Positions 1 through 8,419 of a DNA stretch of 11,695 bases are shown here, piece by piece. The stretch is from positions 1 to 11,695 of the forward strand of contig DJYW01000036.1 in NCBI GenBank assembly GCA_002450255.1. Reading direction: 5' to 3'. Origin of the DNA: Gammaproteobacteria bacterium UBA6968 (lineage in GTDB: Bacteria; Pseudomonadota; Gammaproteobacteria; Pseudomonadales; Azotimanducaceae). Made by a program: the position numbers and the translations under genes. A model generated the notes under the pieces. The model was not told where the DNA came from. It made no database searches and saw only the letters and a program-made list of their open reading frames with translations. Each line of letters starts with the position of its first letter. Position 1 is the first letter of the stretch.

Positions 1-3000
1 ATTGGTCAGGCATGTGAGTTTGATTACTCTGGAGCGCAAGCGTGCAAGGCGCTTAAGGACGAAGGCTACCGGGTGGTATTGGTCAACTCGAACCCAGCGA
101 CCATTATGACGGATCCCACTATGGCTGATGCGACTTACGTCGAGCCGGTGGAGTGGCAGACCATAGCGAAGATCATAGCGCGCGAACGACCGCAGGCGCT
201 GCTGCCGACTATGGGCGGGCAAACCGCGTTGAACTGTGCTTTAGACCTGGTTCGTGAAGGGGTGCTTGAAGCGCATGGGGTGGAGTTAATTGGCGCCAAT
301 CAAAACGCCATTGATAAGGCTGAGGATCGCGAGCGTTTTGATCGCGCGATGCAAAGCATTGGCTTGGATACGCCACGCTCAGCTATCGCACATAGCTTAG
401 AAGAAGCTTTGCAAGTACAGGTACAACTGGGCTTTCCGTGTGTCATCCGCCCTTCGTTTACGCTCGGAGGCAGCGGTGGCGGAATTGCCTATAACCGCGA
501 GGAATTTATTGAAATCTGTACCCGTGGCTTGGAGTTGTCGCCGACTAACGAGCTGCTGATTGACGAGTCTTTGCTCGGGTGGAAAGAATTTGAAATGGAG
601 GTAGTTAGAGACTCAGTCGATAACTGCATCATAGTTTGTTCCATCGAAAATTTTGATCCGATGGGTGTACATACCGGTGACAGCATAACGGTAGCACCAG
701 CACAGACCTTAACGGATAAGGAATACCAGATTCTGCGCAATGCTTCGATTGCGGTGCTGCGCGAGATAGGCGTGGACACCGGCGGGTCAAATGTGCAGTT
801 TGCGATTAACCCTGAAGATGGCCGCATGGTTGTCATAGAGATGAATCCGCGAGTCTCTAGATCTTCGGCTCTCGCCTCTAAAGCCACCGGTTTTCCTATC
901 GCTAAGATTGCCGCCAAGCTGGCTGTCGGCTATCGCTTAGATGAATTGGCAAACGATATTACTGGTGGCGTGACGCCCGCCTCTTTCGAACCAAGCATTG
1001 ATTATGTGGTCACTAAAATACCGCGATTTACGTTCGAAAAGTTCCCTCAAGCTGATGCGCGCCTAACCACGCAGATGAAATCAGTTGGTGAAGTGATGGC
1101 TATTGGCTGCACCTTCCAAGAGTCATTGCAAAAAGCGCTGCGCGGTTTGGAAGCTGGCTTTTCTGGGTTGAATCCAATTCTGGACAGTGCGGATAAAGAT
1201 TGGGTTGGCACCTTGCGCCGCGAGTTGGCTAATCCAAGCGCATTTCGATTGTGGTACGTGGCCGATGCTTTTCGTGCCGGTCTCAGCTTTGATGACATTC
1301 ACGAGTTGACCCGGATAGATCATTGGTTTTTAGCCGAGATTGAGGATTTATTGCACACCGAGAAAGCGATCGCAGCAGCACAGATCAATTCCTTATCCAA
1401 AACGGTTTTGTACGCATGGAAACAAAAAGGCTTCGCCGATGCCCGCATTGCTGAACTGATGCAGGTGGATGAGGCCCAGTTCCGTTCGATGCGTCTTGAG
1501 CTGGGCGTAAAGCCTGTTTATCGACGGGTTGATACCTGTGCAGCGGAGTTTCCGGCAACCAGCGCTTATCTGTATTCGACCTACGCTGAAGAGTGTGAGG
1601 CGCTGCCGACCGATAACAAGAAGATTATGGTGCTGGGGGGTGGTCCTAACCGAATCGGGCAGGGAATCGAGTTCGATTACTGCTGTGTACATGCGGCTCT
1701 AGCGATGCGTGAAGATGGCTACGAGACCATTATGGTGAACTGCAATCCAGAGACGGTTTCTACGGATTACGACACGTCGGATCGTTTGTATTTTGAACCG
1801 GTCACCATGGAAGACGTGTTGGCCATCGTTGAGTTGGAGCGGCCGAGCGGAGTGATCGTTCAGTTTGGGGGCCAAACGCCGCTCAAGCTTGCCGAAGGGC
1901 TTGCCGCAGCCGGAGTACCCATTATCGGCACCAGCCCGGATTCCATTGACCGCGCCGAGGACCGTGAGCGCTTTCAGGATGTGGTCACCAGATTGGCATT
2001 GAAGCAGCCATCGAACAGAGTTGCCTCTTCTACCGCAGAAGGCTTATCGCGAGCCGCCGAAATAGGCTACCCCATCGTTGTGCGGCCGTCTTATGTACTG
2101 GGTGGCCGGGCAATGGAAATTGTGTATAACGATGCTGAGCTGCAGCAATACATGCAGTCGGCAGTGGATGTTTCGAACGATTCCCCAGTCTTGCTGGACC
2201 GCTTTTTAAATCAGGCTGTTGAAGTTGATGTGGATGCCGTGAGCGATGGCGAGCAAGTCGTTATCGGCGCGATCATGCAGCACATTGAGCAAGCGGGTGT
2301 TCACTCCGGCGATTCGGCGTGTTCGCTGCCGCCTTATAATTTGCCCGTAGAGGTCCAGGATTTGATTCGCCATCAAGTGCGCCAATTGGCAATAGAACTG
2401 CAGGTAGTGGGGCTCATGAATGTGCAGATGGCGGTGCAGGGGGACGATATTTATGTGCTCGAAGTCAACCCGCGTGCTTCCCGAACCGTGCCGTTTGTGT
2501 CGAAGTGCATTGGGTTGTCACTTGCAAAGGTGGCAGCGCGTTGTATGGCTGGCCAAACTCTGGTTTCGCAAGGCCTAACAGAAGAAATCGTACCGTTGAG
2601 TTTTAACGTGAAAGAGTCTGTTTTTCCCTTTAATAAATTCCCTGGTGTTGATCCCATTTTGGGCCCGGAAATGAAGTCCACTGGTGAAGTCATGGGCGTC
2701 GGTGAAAACTTCGGCGAAGCTTTCGCGAAAGCGTCCTTAGGTGCCGGTGATCTGCTCCCGGATGGGGGACGCGCATTTCTGAGTGTTAAAGACGCGGACA
2801 AACCGGGCCTGATAGCGGTAGCCAAAAGCCTGATCGATTTAGGATTCGATTTGGTGGCAACGCCAGGTACGCAAAAAGAATTACGAGAAGCAGGCGTCAC
2901 CTGTGCCGTTATTCAGAAGGTAAACGAGGGTCGTCCCGACGTCTCTGATATGTTGAAAAATGAGCAAATTGATCTCATCATCAATACCACAGAGGGACGT

Positions 3001-3171
3001 AAGTCGATTGCACACTCCGCCGTGATTCGGCGGCTCGCGCTACAAAAAAAGGTATGCTACACGACGACTTTGACAGGTGGCGAAGCATTTTGTATCGCTA
3101 TTCGTCAGGGGGCGGGCGATCAGGTGCGCAGCCTCCAGGAACTTCATAGCCAATTACAGCAAGCTAGGTGA
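1..3171 (+). CDS. carB: Carbamoyl-phosphate synthase large subunit, 5'-truncated by the window edge
   Basis: This subunit makes carbamoyl phosphate from bicarbonate, ammonia delivered by the small subunit CarA, and two ATP. The product feeds pyrimidine and arginine synthesis in the cytoplasm. The frame is open from base 1 and begins [11 protein letters not shown], which matches about residue 20 of the E. coli protein, so roughly 19 residues lie outside the window; 1056 residues are present, giving about 1075 in total against 1073 in E. coli. The two tandem ATP-grasp halves are both visible: the first has GGSGGGI at window residues 156-162, and the second begins at [14 protein letters not shown] and has GGRAME near residue 701. 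The C-terminal allosteric domain keeps the Thr-x-Gly-Thr, KVxEGRP and IINTT elements that bind UMP, IMP and ornithine in E. coli, so allosteric control is probably retained. carA is expected just upstream. A stop (TGA) at 3169-3171 overlaps the greA ribosome-binding site. Confidence 0.98.
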   Translation: MGQACEFDYSGAQACKALKDEGYRVVLVNSNPATIMTDPTMADATYVEPVEWQTIAKIIARERPQALLPTMGGQTALNCALDLVREGVLEAHGVELIGANQNAIDKAEDRERFDRAMQSIGLDTPRSAIAHSLEEALQVQVQLGFPCVIRPSFTLGGSGGGIAYNREEFIEICTRGLELSPTNELLIDESLLGWKEFEMEVVRDSVDNCIIVCSIENFDPMGVHTGDSITVAPAQTLTDKEYQILRNASIAVLREIGVDTGGSNVQFAINPEDGRMVVIEMNPRVSRSSALASKATGFPIAKIAAKLAVGYRLDELANDITGGVTPASFEPSIDYVVTKIPRFTFEKFPQADARLTTQMKSVGEVMAIGCTFQESLQKALRGLEAGFSGLNPILDSADKDWVGTLRRELANPSAFRLWYVADAFRAGLSFDDIHELTRIDHWFLAEIEDLLHTEKAIAAAQINSLSKTVLYAWKQKGFADARIAELMQVDEAQFRSMRLELGVKPVYRRVDTCAAEFPATSAYLYSTYAEECEALPTDNKKIMVLGGGPNRIGQGIEFDYCCVHAALAMREDGYETIMVNCNPETVSTDYDTSDRLYFEPVTMEDVLAIVELERPSGVIVQFGGQTPLKLAEGLAAAGVPIIGTSPDSIDRAEDRERFQDVVTRLALKQPSNRVASSTAEGLSRAAEIGYPIVVRPSYVLGGRAMEIVYNDAELQQYMQSAVDVSNDSPVLLDRFLNQAVEVDVDAVSDGEQVVIGAIMQHIEQAGVHSGDSACSLPPYNLPVEVQDLIRHQVRQLAIELQVVGLMNVQMAVQGDDIYVLEVNPRASRTVPFVSKCIGLSLAKVAARCMAGQTLVSQGLTEEIVPLSFNVKESVFPFNKFPGVDPILGPEMKSTGEVMGVGENFGEAFAKASLGAGDLLPDGGRAFLSVKDADKPGLIAVAKSLIDLGFDLVATPGTQKELREAGVTCAVIQKVNEGRPDVSDMLKNEQIDLIINTTEGRKSIAHSAVIRRLALQKKVCYTTTLTGGEAFCIAIRQGAGDQVRSLQELHSQLQQAR
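3166..3171 (+). promoter_or_regulatory. greA ribosome-binding site inside the carB stop
   Basis: AGGTGA lies six bases before the greA ATG, and its last three bases are the carB stop codon. This placement supports the chosen greA start and suggests that greA translation is coupled to carB. It is read directly from the sequence; coupling itself is inference. Confidence 0.65.
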
Positions 3172-3177
3172 CCAACA

Positions 3178-3651
3178 ATGCCAACACCTATGACCGTAGA
3201 GGGCGCAGACAACCTGCGCGAAGAACTGGCGCATCGCAAGTCAAAGCTTCGTAGCGAAATCACTGAGGCAATTGCCGAAGCGCGTGCCCATGGTGATTTA
3301 AAAGAGAATGCCGAGTATCACGCGGCGCGAGAGCAACAAGGCTTTAATGAAGGCCGCATACAGGAAGTCGAATCCAGATTAGCTGACGCGCAAATCATCG
3401 ATATCAAAAAAATTCCCGAAGGCGACAAAGTAATTTTTGGCGTCACGGTCACGTTGTACGATGTGGATACGGAAGCGAGCATCACATATAAAATCGTCGG
3501 TGAAGACGAAGCGGACCTAAAAGCAGGCAAGATTTCTGTTATGTCACCGATTGCCCGGGCGCTTATCGGCAAGTCTGTTGATGATGTGGTGGTGGTTAAA
3601 ACACCCGGCGGTGACCACGAGTACGAAATCGGTGAAGTACGTCATCTTTAG
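3178..3651 (+). CDS. greA: Transcription elongation factor GreA
   Basis: GreA enters the secondary channel of RNA polymerase and stimulates cleavage of the backtracked transcript, rescuing stalled complexes. The 157-residue product is nearly the same length as E. coli GreA (158). It has the N-terminal coiled coil with the tip signature [18 protein letters not shown]; the two acidic tip residues that position the catalytic magnesium are Asp40 and Glu43. The C-terminal FKBP-like domain is shown by [14 protein letters not shown] and VVVKTPGG. The ATG at 3178 follows the carB stop by six bases and has a good ribosome-binding site; an in-frame ATG four codons later is less well placed. It is probably the last gene of the carAB-greA unit. 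The family call is firm. Confidence 0.97.
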   Translation: MPTPMTVEGADNLREELAHRKSKLRSEITEAIAEARAHGDLKENAEYHAAREQQGFNEGRIQEVESRLADAQIIDIKKIPEGDKVIFGVTVTLYDVDTEASITYKIVGEDEADLKAGKISVMSPIARALIGKSVDDVVVVKTPGGDHEYEIGEVRHL

Positions 3652-3964
3652 TTAGGCAGATGTGACGGAGGTCGCCCAGGGCAGTGCGAGGAGACGGCGA
3701 ATTGGGTTGATATCCTGATCTGTTGCGACAGCATATATGGCGGCCTGGCTTTGTTTATGCAAATTGCCAAAAAGGGTCGCAAATCGGTCAATCTGGAGAC
3801 CGATTCCGAGCAACTACATCCTCCGGTCCGGGCAAATGGCGAGGATAAAATGCCGTCGATAAAGGTATCTCAAGTCGAAGTTAAGCCCTTAGGCATCCCC
3901 AATAGTAAGAAAAGGTGATCCAAGAAAAGCCTAACGCCAGCTAAGTTTAGCGACAGCCCGCTAC
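3652..3964. other. Intergenic gap between convergent greA and yhbY
   Basis: This 313-base stretch lies between the ends of two converging genes. I see no plausible protein-coding frame, no tRNA and no transposon end. It contains one clear inverted repeat (see 3782-3805). A terminator would be expected here for both genes, but no hairpin is directly followed by a T-run on either strand. Confidence 0.6.
3782..3805. repeat. 8-base inverted repeat, possible weak terminator
   Basis: AATCGGTC at 3782-3789 and GACCGATT at 3798-3805 pair perfectly around an 8-base loop. On the plus strand no T-run follows. Read on the minus strand, after yhbY, the stem is followed by TGCGACCC and then five T residues, so the T-run is about nine bases away. 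It may help end yhbY transcription or stop read-through between the convergent genes, but it is not a canonical intrinsic terminator. Confidence 0.4.
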
Positions 3965-4321
3965 TTACCGGGATTTGGGGTGGGCAGAGGTCTCTAGATA
4001 ACGCCAGATATTGGAAAGCTTTTGGTTCGGCTTCGGGTTACGGCGATACAAGACGGCTACCTTACCGATGATTTGTACTAGCGCGGATTCGGTAGCAACA
4101 AGCAGGTCATCGATCAGAGCGACTCGGTCAGCGCGTTCCGATGCATGAACTTTTACCTTGATCAACTCGTGTTCGCGAAGCGCTCTATCAGCCTCCTCGA
4201 GAACACCTTCGGTAACGCCGTGGTCGCCAACGCTTACTACTGGACTGAGGTGATGAGCTACGCCGCGCAGCGTTTTCTTTTCCTGACTGGTCAACGGGAT
4301 TGAAAGTGGTTCGGTGGTCAT
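3965..4321 (-). CDS. yhbY: Ribosome assembly RNA-binding protein, YhbY/CRM-domain family
   Basis: YhbY is a small single-domain member of the CRS1-YhbY (CRM) RNA-binding family and associates with pre-50S ribosomal particles. The product from the ATG at 4321 is 118 residues, against 97 in E. coli. Family features are LTSQEKKTLRGVAHHLSPVV, the loop GDHGVTEGV, HELIKVKV and QIIGKVAVLYRRN near the C terminus. The frame also allows a GTG start nine codons upstream (4348), giving 127 residues. I prefer the internal ATG because E. coli YhbY begins only about four residues before the matching segment, but neither start has a good ribosome-binding site. The gene is antisense to all its neighbours and divergent from rlmE, an arrangement also found in E. 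coli; both products act on the 50S subunit. Confidence 0.92.
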   Translation of the reverse strand: MTTEPLSIPLTSQEKKTLRGVAHHLSPVVSVGDHGVTEGVLEEADRALREHELIKVKVHASERADRVALIDDLLVATESALVQIIGKVAVLYRRNPKPNQKLSNIWRYLETSAHPKSR

Positions 4322-4664
4322 GCGTGAATGGTAACCGGTTCTTAGCACGGAGTGGCGCTTTTATCCCGAGTTCGTGGAACAGTCTTTCGATAAACCGCCA
4401 CCGGTTTGGCTAGACGCTGAGTCTCCGGTGATCTCGCGCAGGTTTTTGATGACTACAGGTGGATTTGTACCACCGTCCCTAGCGTGAGACGGGCACTTGC
4501 CCGCTAATCGATAAGGACCGATAACAAGGGTTGCGCTAAAAAACGAATCCGCAGGAGCCGCGGTGAAACGCAACGCTGCAAAAAGAAACGCGGTTTATAA
4601 AATCGCCACCAGAAAAAACAAGCAACAAACCGTCAGAGGTTAGATTTCAAGGTGAGACAGAGGC
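4322..4664. other. Divergent upstream region of yhbY and rlmE
   Basis: This region of about 340 bases should hold the promoters of both divergent genes. It contains three short dyads: AACCGGTT at 4333-4340, AAACCG/CGGTTT around a four-base loop at 4392-4407, and a GC-rich CGGGC/GCCCG stem around ACTT near 4490-4504. An AT-rich TATAAA at 4596-4601 resembles a -10 box but has no matching -35 at 16-18 bases. The only long frame here, about 70 codons on the minus strand, resembles no family I know and starts with TTG, so I do not call a gene. Confidence 0.5.
4497..4525 (+). promoter_or_regulatory. Candidate sigma-70 promoter for rlmE
   Basis: TTGCCC (4497-4502) and GATAAC (4520-4525) each match the sigma-70 consensus at four of six positions and are separated by 17 bases. 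Use of this site would give rlmE a leader of roughly 130 bases. Such matches arise by chance, so this is only a candidate. Confidence 0.25.
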
Positions 4665-5297
4665 ATGCCCAAACGCAGTAAATCCAGCGACCGGTGGCTT
4701 AGGCGGCAGCGCAAGGATCACTTTGCCAGACAGGCGCGAGAAGGTGGCCAGGTTTCGCGCGCACATTTTAAACTCGAGCAGATAGATCAACGGTTTGGAT
4801 TGCTAAAATCGGGTATGCGCGTGCTTGAATTGGGCGCCGCGCCAGGTGGATGGACGCATTACATTCAGAGCCGCATCGGACAGGGCATGATTATCGCCGT
4901 TGATCCGTTGCCGGTTACCGCAGGTGTGGATACACATGTGATTGAGGGATGCGCTGGTGACGCCGAGACCGATGCGCAAATCGCTGGCCTGTTGGCGGAC
5001 AAATTGCTGCACCTTGTATTATCGGATATGGCCCCCAATTTGTCTGGAGTTCGGGCAGTAGATCAGGCGCGATCGATGGACCTGGCGGATACGGCGCTGC
5101 GTAGCTGCGAGCGGTGGCTTGCGCCTCAGGGTGCGATGGCAATCAAGGCATTCCAGGGTGAAGGACTGGACGGTTGGGTCAAAGCACTTCGTGATGTATT
5201 TGAGCGGGTCACTATGACCAAGCCTAAAGCATCTCGAAATGAGTCTCGCGAGGTCTTCGTCGTCGCGCAGGGCTTCTCCGTTGAGGCATTAGGCTAG
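4665..5297 (+). CDS. rlmE: 23S rRNA 2'-O-methyltransferase (U2552), RlmE/FtsJ/RrmJ
   Basis: RlmE uses S-adenosylmethionine to methylate the ribose of U2552 in the A-loop of 23S rRNA, a late step of 50S maturation. The 210-residue product matches the family length (209 in E. coli). The SAM-binding motif GAAPGGW is at residues 57-63 and SDMAPN at 120-125. The catalytic K-D-K-E tetrad is complete: Lys36, Asp121, Lys161 (in KAFQGEG) and Glu196 (in SREVFVVA). The basic N terminus is typical of an rRNA-binding enzyme. The ATG at 4665 is preceded by AGGTGA nine bases upstream. As in E. coli, it is paired with ftsH downstream, but here 291 bases separate them, so ftsH may also have its own promoter. 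Confidence 0.97.
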   Translation: MPKRSKSSDRWLRRQRKDHFARQAREGGQVSRAHFKLEQIDQRFGLLKSGMRVLELGAAPGGWTHYIQSRIGQGMIIAVDPLPVTAGVDTHVIEGCAGDAETDAQIAGLLADKLLHLVLSDMAPNLSGVRAVDQARSMDLADTALRSCERWLAPQGAMAIKAFQGEGLDGWVKALRDVFERVTMTKPKASRNESREVFVVAQGFSVEALG

Positions 5298-5396
5298 AAA
5301 CTTTGCTTGAGGCGAGAGGTTGTAGATCAAACTATCTTCAACATATTGCCCCTTTGGGGGGGATGAACCGGCTCAAACGCATGCATCGGTCCAAAT

Positions 5397-5424
5397 TTGA
5401 CAATAAATTCAGTCTCCATAGGGT
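5397..5424 (+). promoter_or_regulatory. Candidate ftsH promoter (sigma-70-like, with heat-shock-like features)
   Basis: A perfect TTGACA (5397-5402) is followed after 16 bases by TAGGGT (5419-5424), which keeps the three most conserved -10 positions. The same stretch can be read as a loose sigma-32 site: TTTGACA, 13 bases, then CCAT. FtsH is heat-shock controlled in E. coli, so either reading is plausible. The start site would lie about 155 bases before the ftsH ATG. Confidence 0.35.
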
Positions 5425-5588
5425 TTCATAGGCCACTAATCGGTAGCCAGCCGTTGCACTAAGCAGTATTCTCGGAAATCCTTTAAGAAATCTGCAAAGC
5501 CCGCTACAACGATCTTTTTGATCGGCTAAAACGACTAAAACCCAATCAACGCTAACTAAATGGCTTAAATGACACAGAGGTAAAGACC

Positions 5589-7487
5589 ATGTCCGATATG
5601 GGCAAAAATATCATTCTTTGGCTAGTTATCCTGGCAGTTTTGCTGACGGTGTTCAGCAACTTTAGCTCTGAACCGAGTAGCCAGCAGATGTCTTATTCGG
5701 ACTTTGTTAAAGCCGTAAGCGCTCGGCAAATCCGCGAAGCACAGATTCAAGGCGACAAGATTTACGCCACCGACTCAACGGGCAACCGCTTGACGATTAT
5801 TCGCTTGGATAACGACCAGCGCCTCGTCGACGATATGATCAATAACGACGTCAATATCATCGGCTTGGAAGAAGAGAAGCAAAGCATATGGACACAAATT
5901 CTAGTGGCCAGTTTCCCGATTTTGATCATTTTGGCTGTTGCGATGTTTTTTATGCGCCAGATGCAGGGCGGCGGCAGTGGCCGCGGCGGTCCGATGGCTT
6001 TTGGCCGCAGTAAAGCCAAGCTGCTGTCAGAGGATCAAATCAAGACAACTTTTGCCGATGTGGCCGGGGTTGATGAAGCAAAAGAAGAAGTTCAGGAATT
6101 GGTCGAGTTCCTGCGTGATCCTGGTAAATTCCAACGTTTAGGTGGCCACATACCTCGCGGCGTATTGATGGTCGGGCAGCCAGGCACCGGTAAAACCTTG
6201 CTTGCTAAAGCGATAGCCGGCGAAGCGAAAGTACCCTTTTTCTCAATTTCCGGCTCAGATTTCGTAGAAATGTTCGTGGGTGTCGGCGCTTCACGTGTCC
6301 GAGATATGTTTGAGCAGGCCAAAAAACAGTCTCCGTGCATTATATTTATCGATGAGATCGACGCAGTAGGGCGGCATCGTGGTGCTGGCTTAGGTGGTGG
6401 TCATGACGAGCGCGAGCAGACTTTGAACCAGTTACTGGTCGAGATGGACGGTTTTGAAGCCAATGATGGGATCATCGTGATCGCTGCGACTAACCGACCG
6501 GACGTGCTGGATCCAGCGCTACTGCGTCCCGGACGCTTTGACCGCCAAGTTGTTGTCGGTCTTCCGGATATCAGAGGCCGAGAGCAAATCGCTAAAGTGC
6601 ATATGCGTAAGGTGCCGATAGCTGATGACGTTGACGCGAGTATCATCGCTCGTGGTACACCCGGCTTCTCGGGCGCAGATTTGGCTAATTTAGTGAACGA
6701 AGCGGCACTTTTCGCGGCTCGTGCCAGCAAGCGTTTGGTTAGCATGGAAGAATTCGACAAAGCGAAAGACAAAATCATGATGGGCGCAGAGCGCAAGTCG
6801 ATGGTTATGTCAGAAGACGAAAAACGCAATACCGCCTACCACGAGGCCGGGCACGCTATCGTCGGACGCTTAATGCCGGATCATGATCCAGTTTATAAGG
6901 TGACAATTATTCCGCGGGGTCGCGCCCTTGGCGTCACCATGTTCCTACCTGAAGAAGATCGTTACAGCATGAGCCGTCAGCGCATTAAGTCGCAGATTTG
7001 CAGCTTGTTCGGAGGGCGCATAGCAGAAGAAATGACCTTAGGCGCCGAATTTGTGACTACCGGTGCCTCCAACGATATTGAGCGAGCAACTCAGTTGGCT
7101 CGTAGTATGGTGACCAAGTGGGGCTTATCCGAGCGTATGGGTCCGCTGATGTACGACGAAGACGACGGCGAAGTATTTCTCGGCATGTCTGCTGGGGCAA
7201 AGCCGAAAGCACATTCGCCGGATACAGCTCGAGCTATTGACGAGGAAGTGCGTCGCATTGTTGATGAATGCTACAGCGAAGCGGAACGTCTGCTCACGGA
7301 AAACATGGATAAGCTGCATGTTATGTCGGACGCTCTGATGGAATTCGAAACGCTGTCGTCGGACCAATTGGACGATATTATGGCTGGCGCGAAGCCTCGT
7401 CACCCCAGTGACCTGCCCCCGTCGGATCGTCCCACGCCGCCAAGCGCCGAGCAAAGCCCGATAGGGGGCCCTGCTGAAGAAGGCTAG
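5589..7487 (+). CDS. ftsH: ATP-dependent zinc metalloprotease FtsH
   Basis: FtsH is a hexameric inner-membrane AAA+ protease that extracts and degrades misfolded membrane proteins and short-lived cytoplasmic regulators. The 632-residue product has two membrane segments, at about residues 8-24 and 104-122, enclosing a periplasmic domain. The AAA+ domain shows Walker A GQPGTGKT (196-203), pore motif FVGVG (229-233), Walker B IIFIDE (251-256) and arginine fingers Arg316 and Arg319. The protease domain has HEAGH (418-422) and the third zinc ligand Asp496. All catalytic residues are present. The second Walker A position is Gln where E. coli has Pro; this position is not catalytic. The last ~30 residues are a low-complexity tail rich in Pro and Ser. 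The ATG has a good AGAGGT ribosome-binding site. folP follows after 64 bases. Confidence 0.99.
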   Translation: MSDMGKNIILWLVILAVLLTVFSNFSSEPSSQQMSYSDFVKAVSARQIREAQIQGDKIYATDSTGNRLTIIRLDNDQRLVDDMINNDVNIIGLEEEKQSIWTQILVASFPILIILAVAMFFMRQMQGGGSGRGGPMAFGRSKAKLLSEDQIKTTFADVAGVDEAKEEVQELVEFLRDPGKFQRLGGHIPRGVLMVGQPGTGKTLLAKAIAGEAKVPFFSISGSDFVEMFVGVGASRVRDMFEQAKKQSPCIIFIDEIDAVGRHRGAGLGGGHDEREQTLNQLLVEMDGFEANDGIIVIAATNRPDVLDPALLRPGRFDRQVVVGLPDIRGREQIAKVHMRKVPIADDVDASIIARGTPGFSGADLANLVNEAALFAARASKRLVSMEEFDKAKDKIMMGAERKSMVMSEDEKRNTAYHEAGHAIVGRLMPDHDPVYKVTIIPRGRALGVTMFLPEEDRYSMSRQRIKSQICSLFGGRIAEEMTLGAEFVTTGASNDIERATQLARSMVTKWGLSERMGPLMYDEDDGEVFLGMSAGAKPKAHSPDTARAIDEEVRRIVDECYSEAERLLTENMDKLHVMSDALMEFETLSSDQLDDIMAGAKPRHPSDLPPSDRPTPPSAEQSPIGGPAEEG

Positions 7488-7551
7488 CCCTGTAGCGTGT
7501 AGTGCGCTGCAGTGCGCGCGCCACTCGCTTGACTTAAATCGCCCTAGAATT

Positions 7552-8346
7552 ATGGGCATCCTAAATATCACCCCCGATTCATTCTCTGACGGGGGTGAAT
7601 TGTTTGGGGCTGGCAAACTTTTGTTGGATAAGACCATAGATGTTGCTTCGCACATGATTGAGCAAGGCGCGGCTTTGCTCGATATCGGTGGTGAATCGAG
7701 TCGGCCCGGCGCCGAACCAATTTCCGCGGCAGAAGAAATCGACCGTGTGATTCCCGTAGTCGAAGCGTTGCAGACATCGGATGCGATTATTTCCGTGGAT
7801 ACCTATCGAGCGGCGACCGCGCGTGCAGCTCTGGCTGCAGGGGCGGACATGATTAACGACATTAGCGCTGGCGCGTCAGCTGAACTGGTCGATGCGGTTG
7901 CTGCCGCTGGCGCAGGTTACGGGCTGATGCATATGCAGGGGAAGCCCAAGACGATGCAGGAGCGCCCCCGTTACGAAAATGTGGTTGCGGAGGTAGCCCA
8001 TTTTTTAAAGCAAGCTGTTCAGCGTGCTGAGTATGCTGGCGTCAGACCTGAGGGTATCTTGATTGACCCTGGCTTTGGCTTTGGCAAAACACTGCAACAC
8101 AATTTGGCAATGTTAAGCGATCTGGCATCGTTCCAAGCGCTGCAGAAACCGATCCTGGTGGGGATTTCTCGTAAGTCGATGTTGGGTGAGATTACTGGCC
8201 GCAGCGTTGCGGAACGGTTGCCAGCAAGTCTCGCAGCGGCACTAGTTGCGGTGCAACATGGCGCTAATATTTTGCGGGTACACGATGTTGGCGCAACTCG
8301 AGATGCGTTGGCAGTCTGGGCAGCGTTAGAATACTCGTCTGCTTAA
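7552..8346 (+). CDS. folP: Dihydropteroate synthase (start uncertain)
   Basis: FolP condenses p-aminobenzoate with dihydropterin pyrophosphate to make dihydropteroate in folate synthesis; it is the sulfonamide target. From the ATG at 7552 the product has 264 residues (282 in E. coli). Motifs, numbered from this ATG: GILNITPDSFSDGG at the start, GGESSRPGA (46-54), NDI (102-104), DPGFGFGK (172-179), SRKS (206-209) and RVHD (242-245). The pABA-loop residue that is Thr62 in E. coli is Ser50 here, a conservative change. Family-like sequence (SLDLNRPRI) continues directly upstream in frame, so translation probably starts earlier, but there is no ATG, GTG or TTG in that frame before the stop at 7462. 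GAAGAAGG at 7476-7483 is the best ribosome-binding site and lies eight bases before an in-frame GTA (7492); CTG at 7507 is another option. The gene follows ftsH, as in many gammaproteobacteria. Confidence 0.93.
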   Translation: MGILNITPDSFSDGGELFGAGKLLLDKTIDVASHMIEQGAALLDIGGESSRPGAEPISAAEEIDRVIPVVEALQTSDAIISVDTYRAATARAALAAGADMINDISAGASAELVDAVAAAGAGYGLMHMQGKPKTMQERPRYENVVAEVAHFLKQAVQRAEYAGVRPEGILIDPGFGFGKTLQHNLAMLSDLASFQALQKPILVGISRKSMLGEITGRSVAERLPASLAAALVAVQHGANILRVHDVGATRDALAVWAALEYSSA

Positions 8347-8419
8347 TGAATCAAATGGATTGTTGAAGAACCGGAGGCTAGGATCTAGGTTCACTGAAAA
8401 ATAGACGGGGGTTGGTCTT
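8347..8419. other. folP-glmM spacer with short inverted repeat
   Basis: GAACC (8368-8372) and GGTTC (8388-8392) can pair, with a Shine-Dalgarno-like GGAGG (8373-8377) and the pair CTAG-GAT-CTAG inside the loop. No start codon lies at a usable distance after that GGAGG, so it does not serve a gene I can see. No T-run follows, so this is not a terminator, and folP-glmM read-through is likely. Confidence 0.3.

Noticed and set aside
489..917. 142-codon frame antisense to carB, and similar frames antisense to ftsH and glmM
   Set aside because: They lie wholly inside strongly conserved genes and have no family resemblance; they are by-products of codon bias in the real genes.
4361..4573. 70-codon open frame on the minus strand between yhbY and rlmE
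   Set aside because: It has a TTG start, no ribosome-binding site, no recognisable family, and low-complexity composition. It is more likely a chance open frame.
3652..4664. The two gaps around yhbY as a genomic island or mobile-element remnant
   Set aside because: No terminal repeats, integrase or transposase fragments, or target duplications are visible, and gene order around them is the usual one.
5349..5359. CCCC-TTT-GGGG hairpin after rlmE as a terminator
   Set aside because: Four pairs with a three-base loop and no following T-run on either strand; too weak to call.
7552..8346. folP as a pseudogene because its N terminus lacks a start
   Set aside because: The rest of the frame is intact with all active-site motifs, which argues for continued selection; only the start is in doubt.
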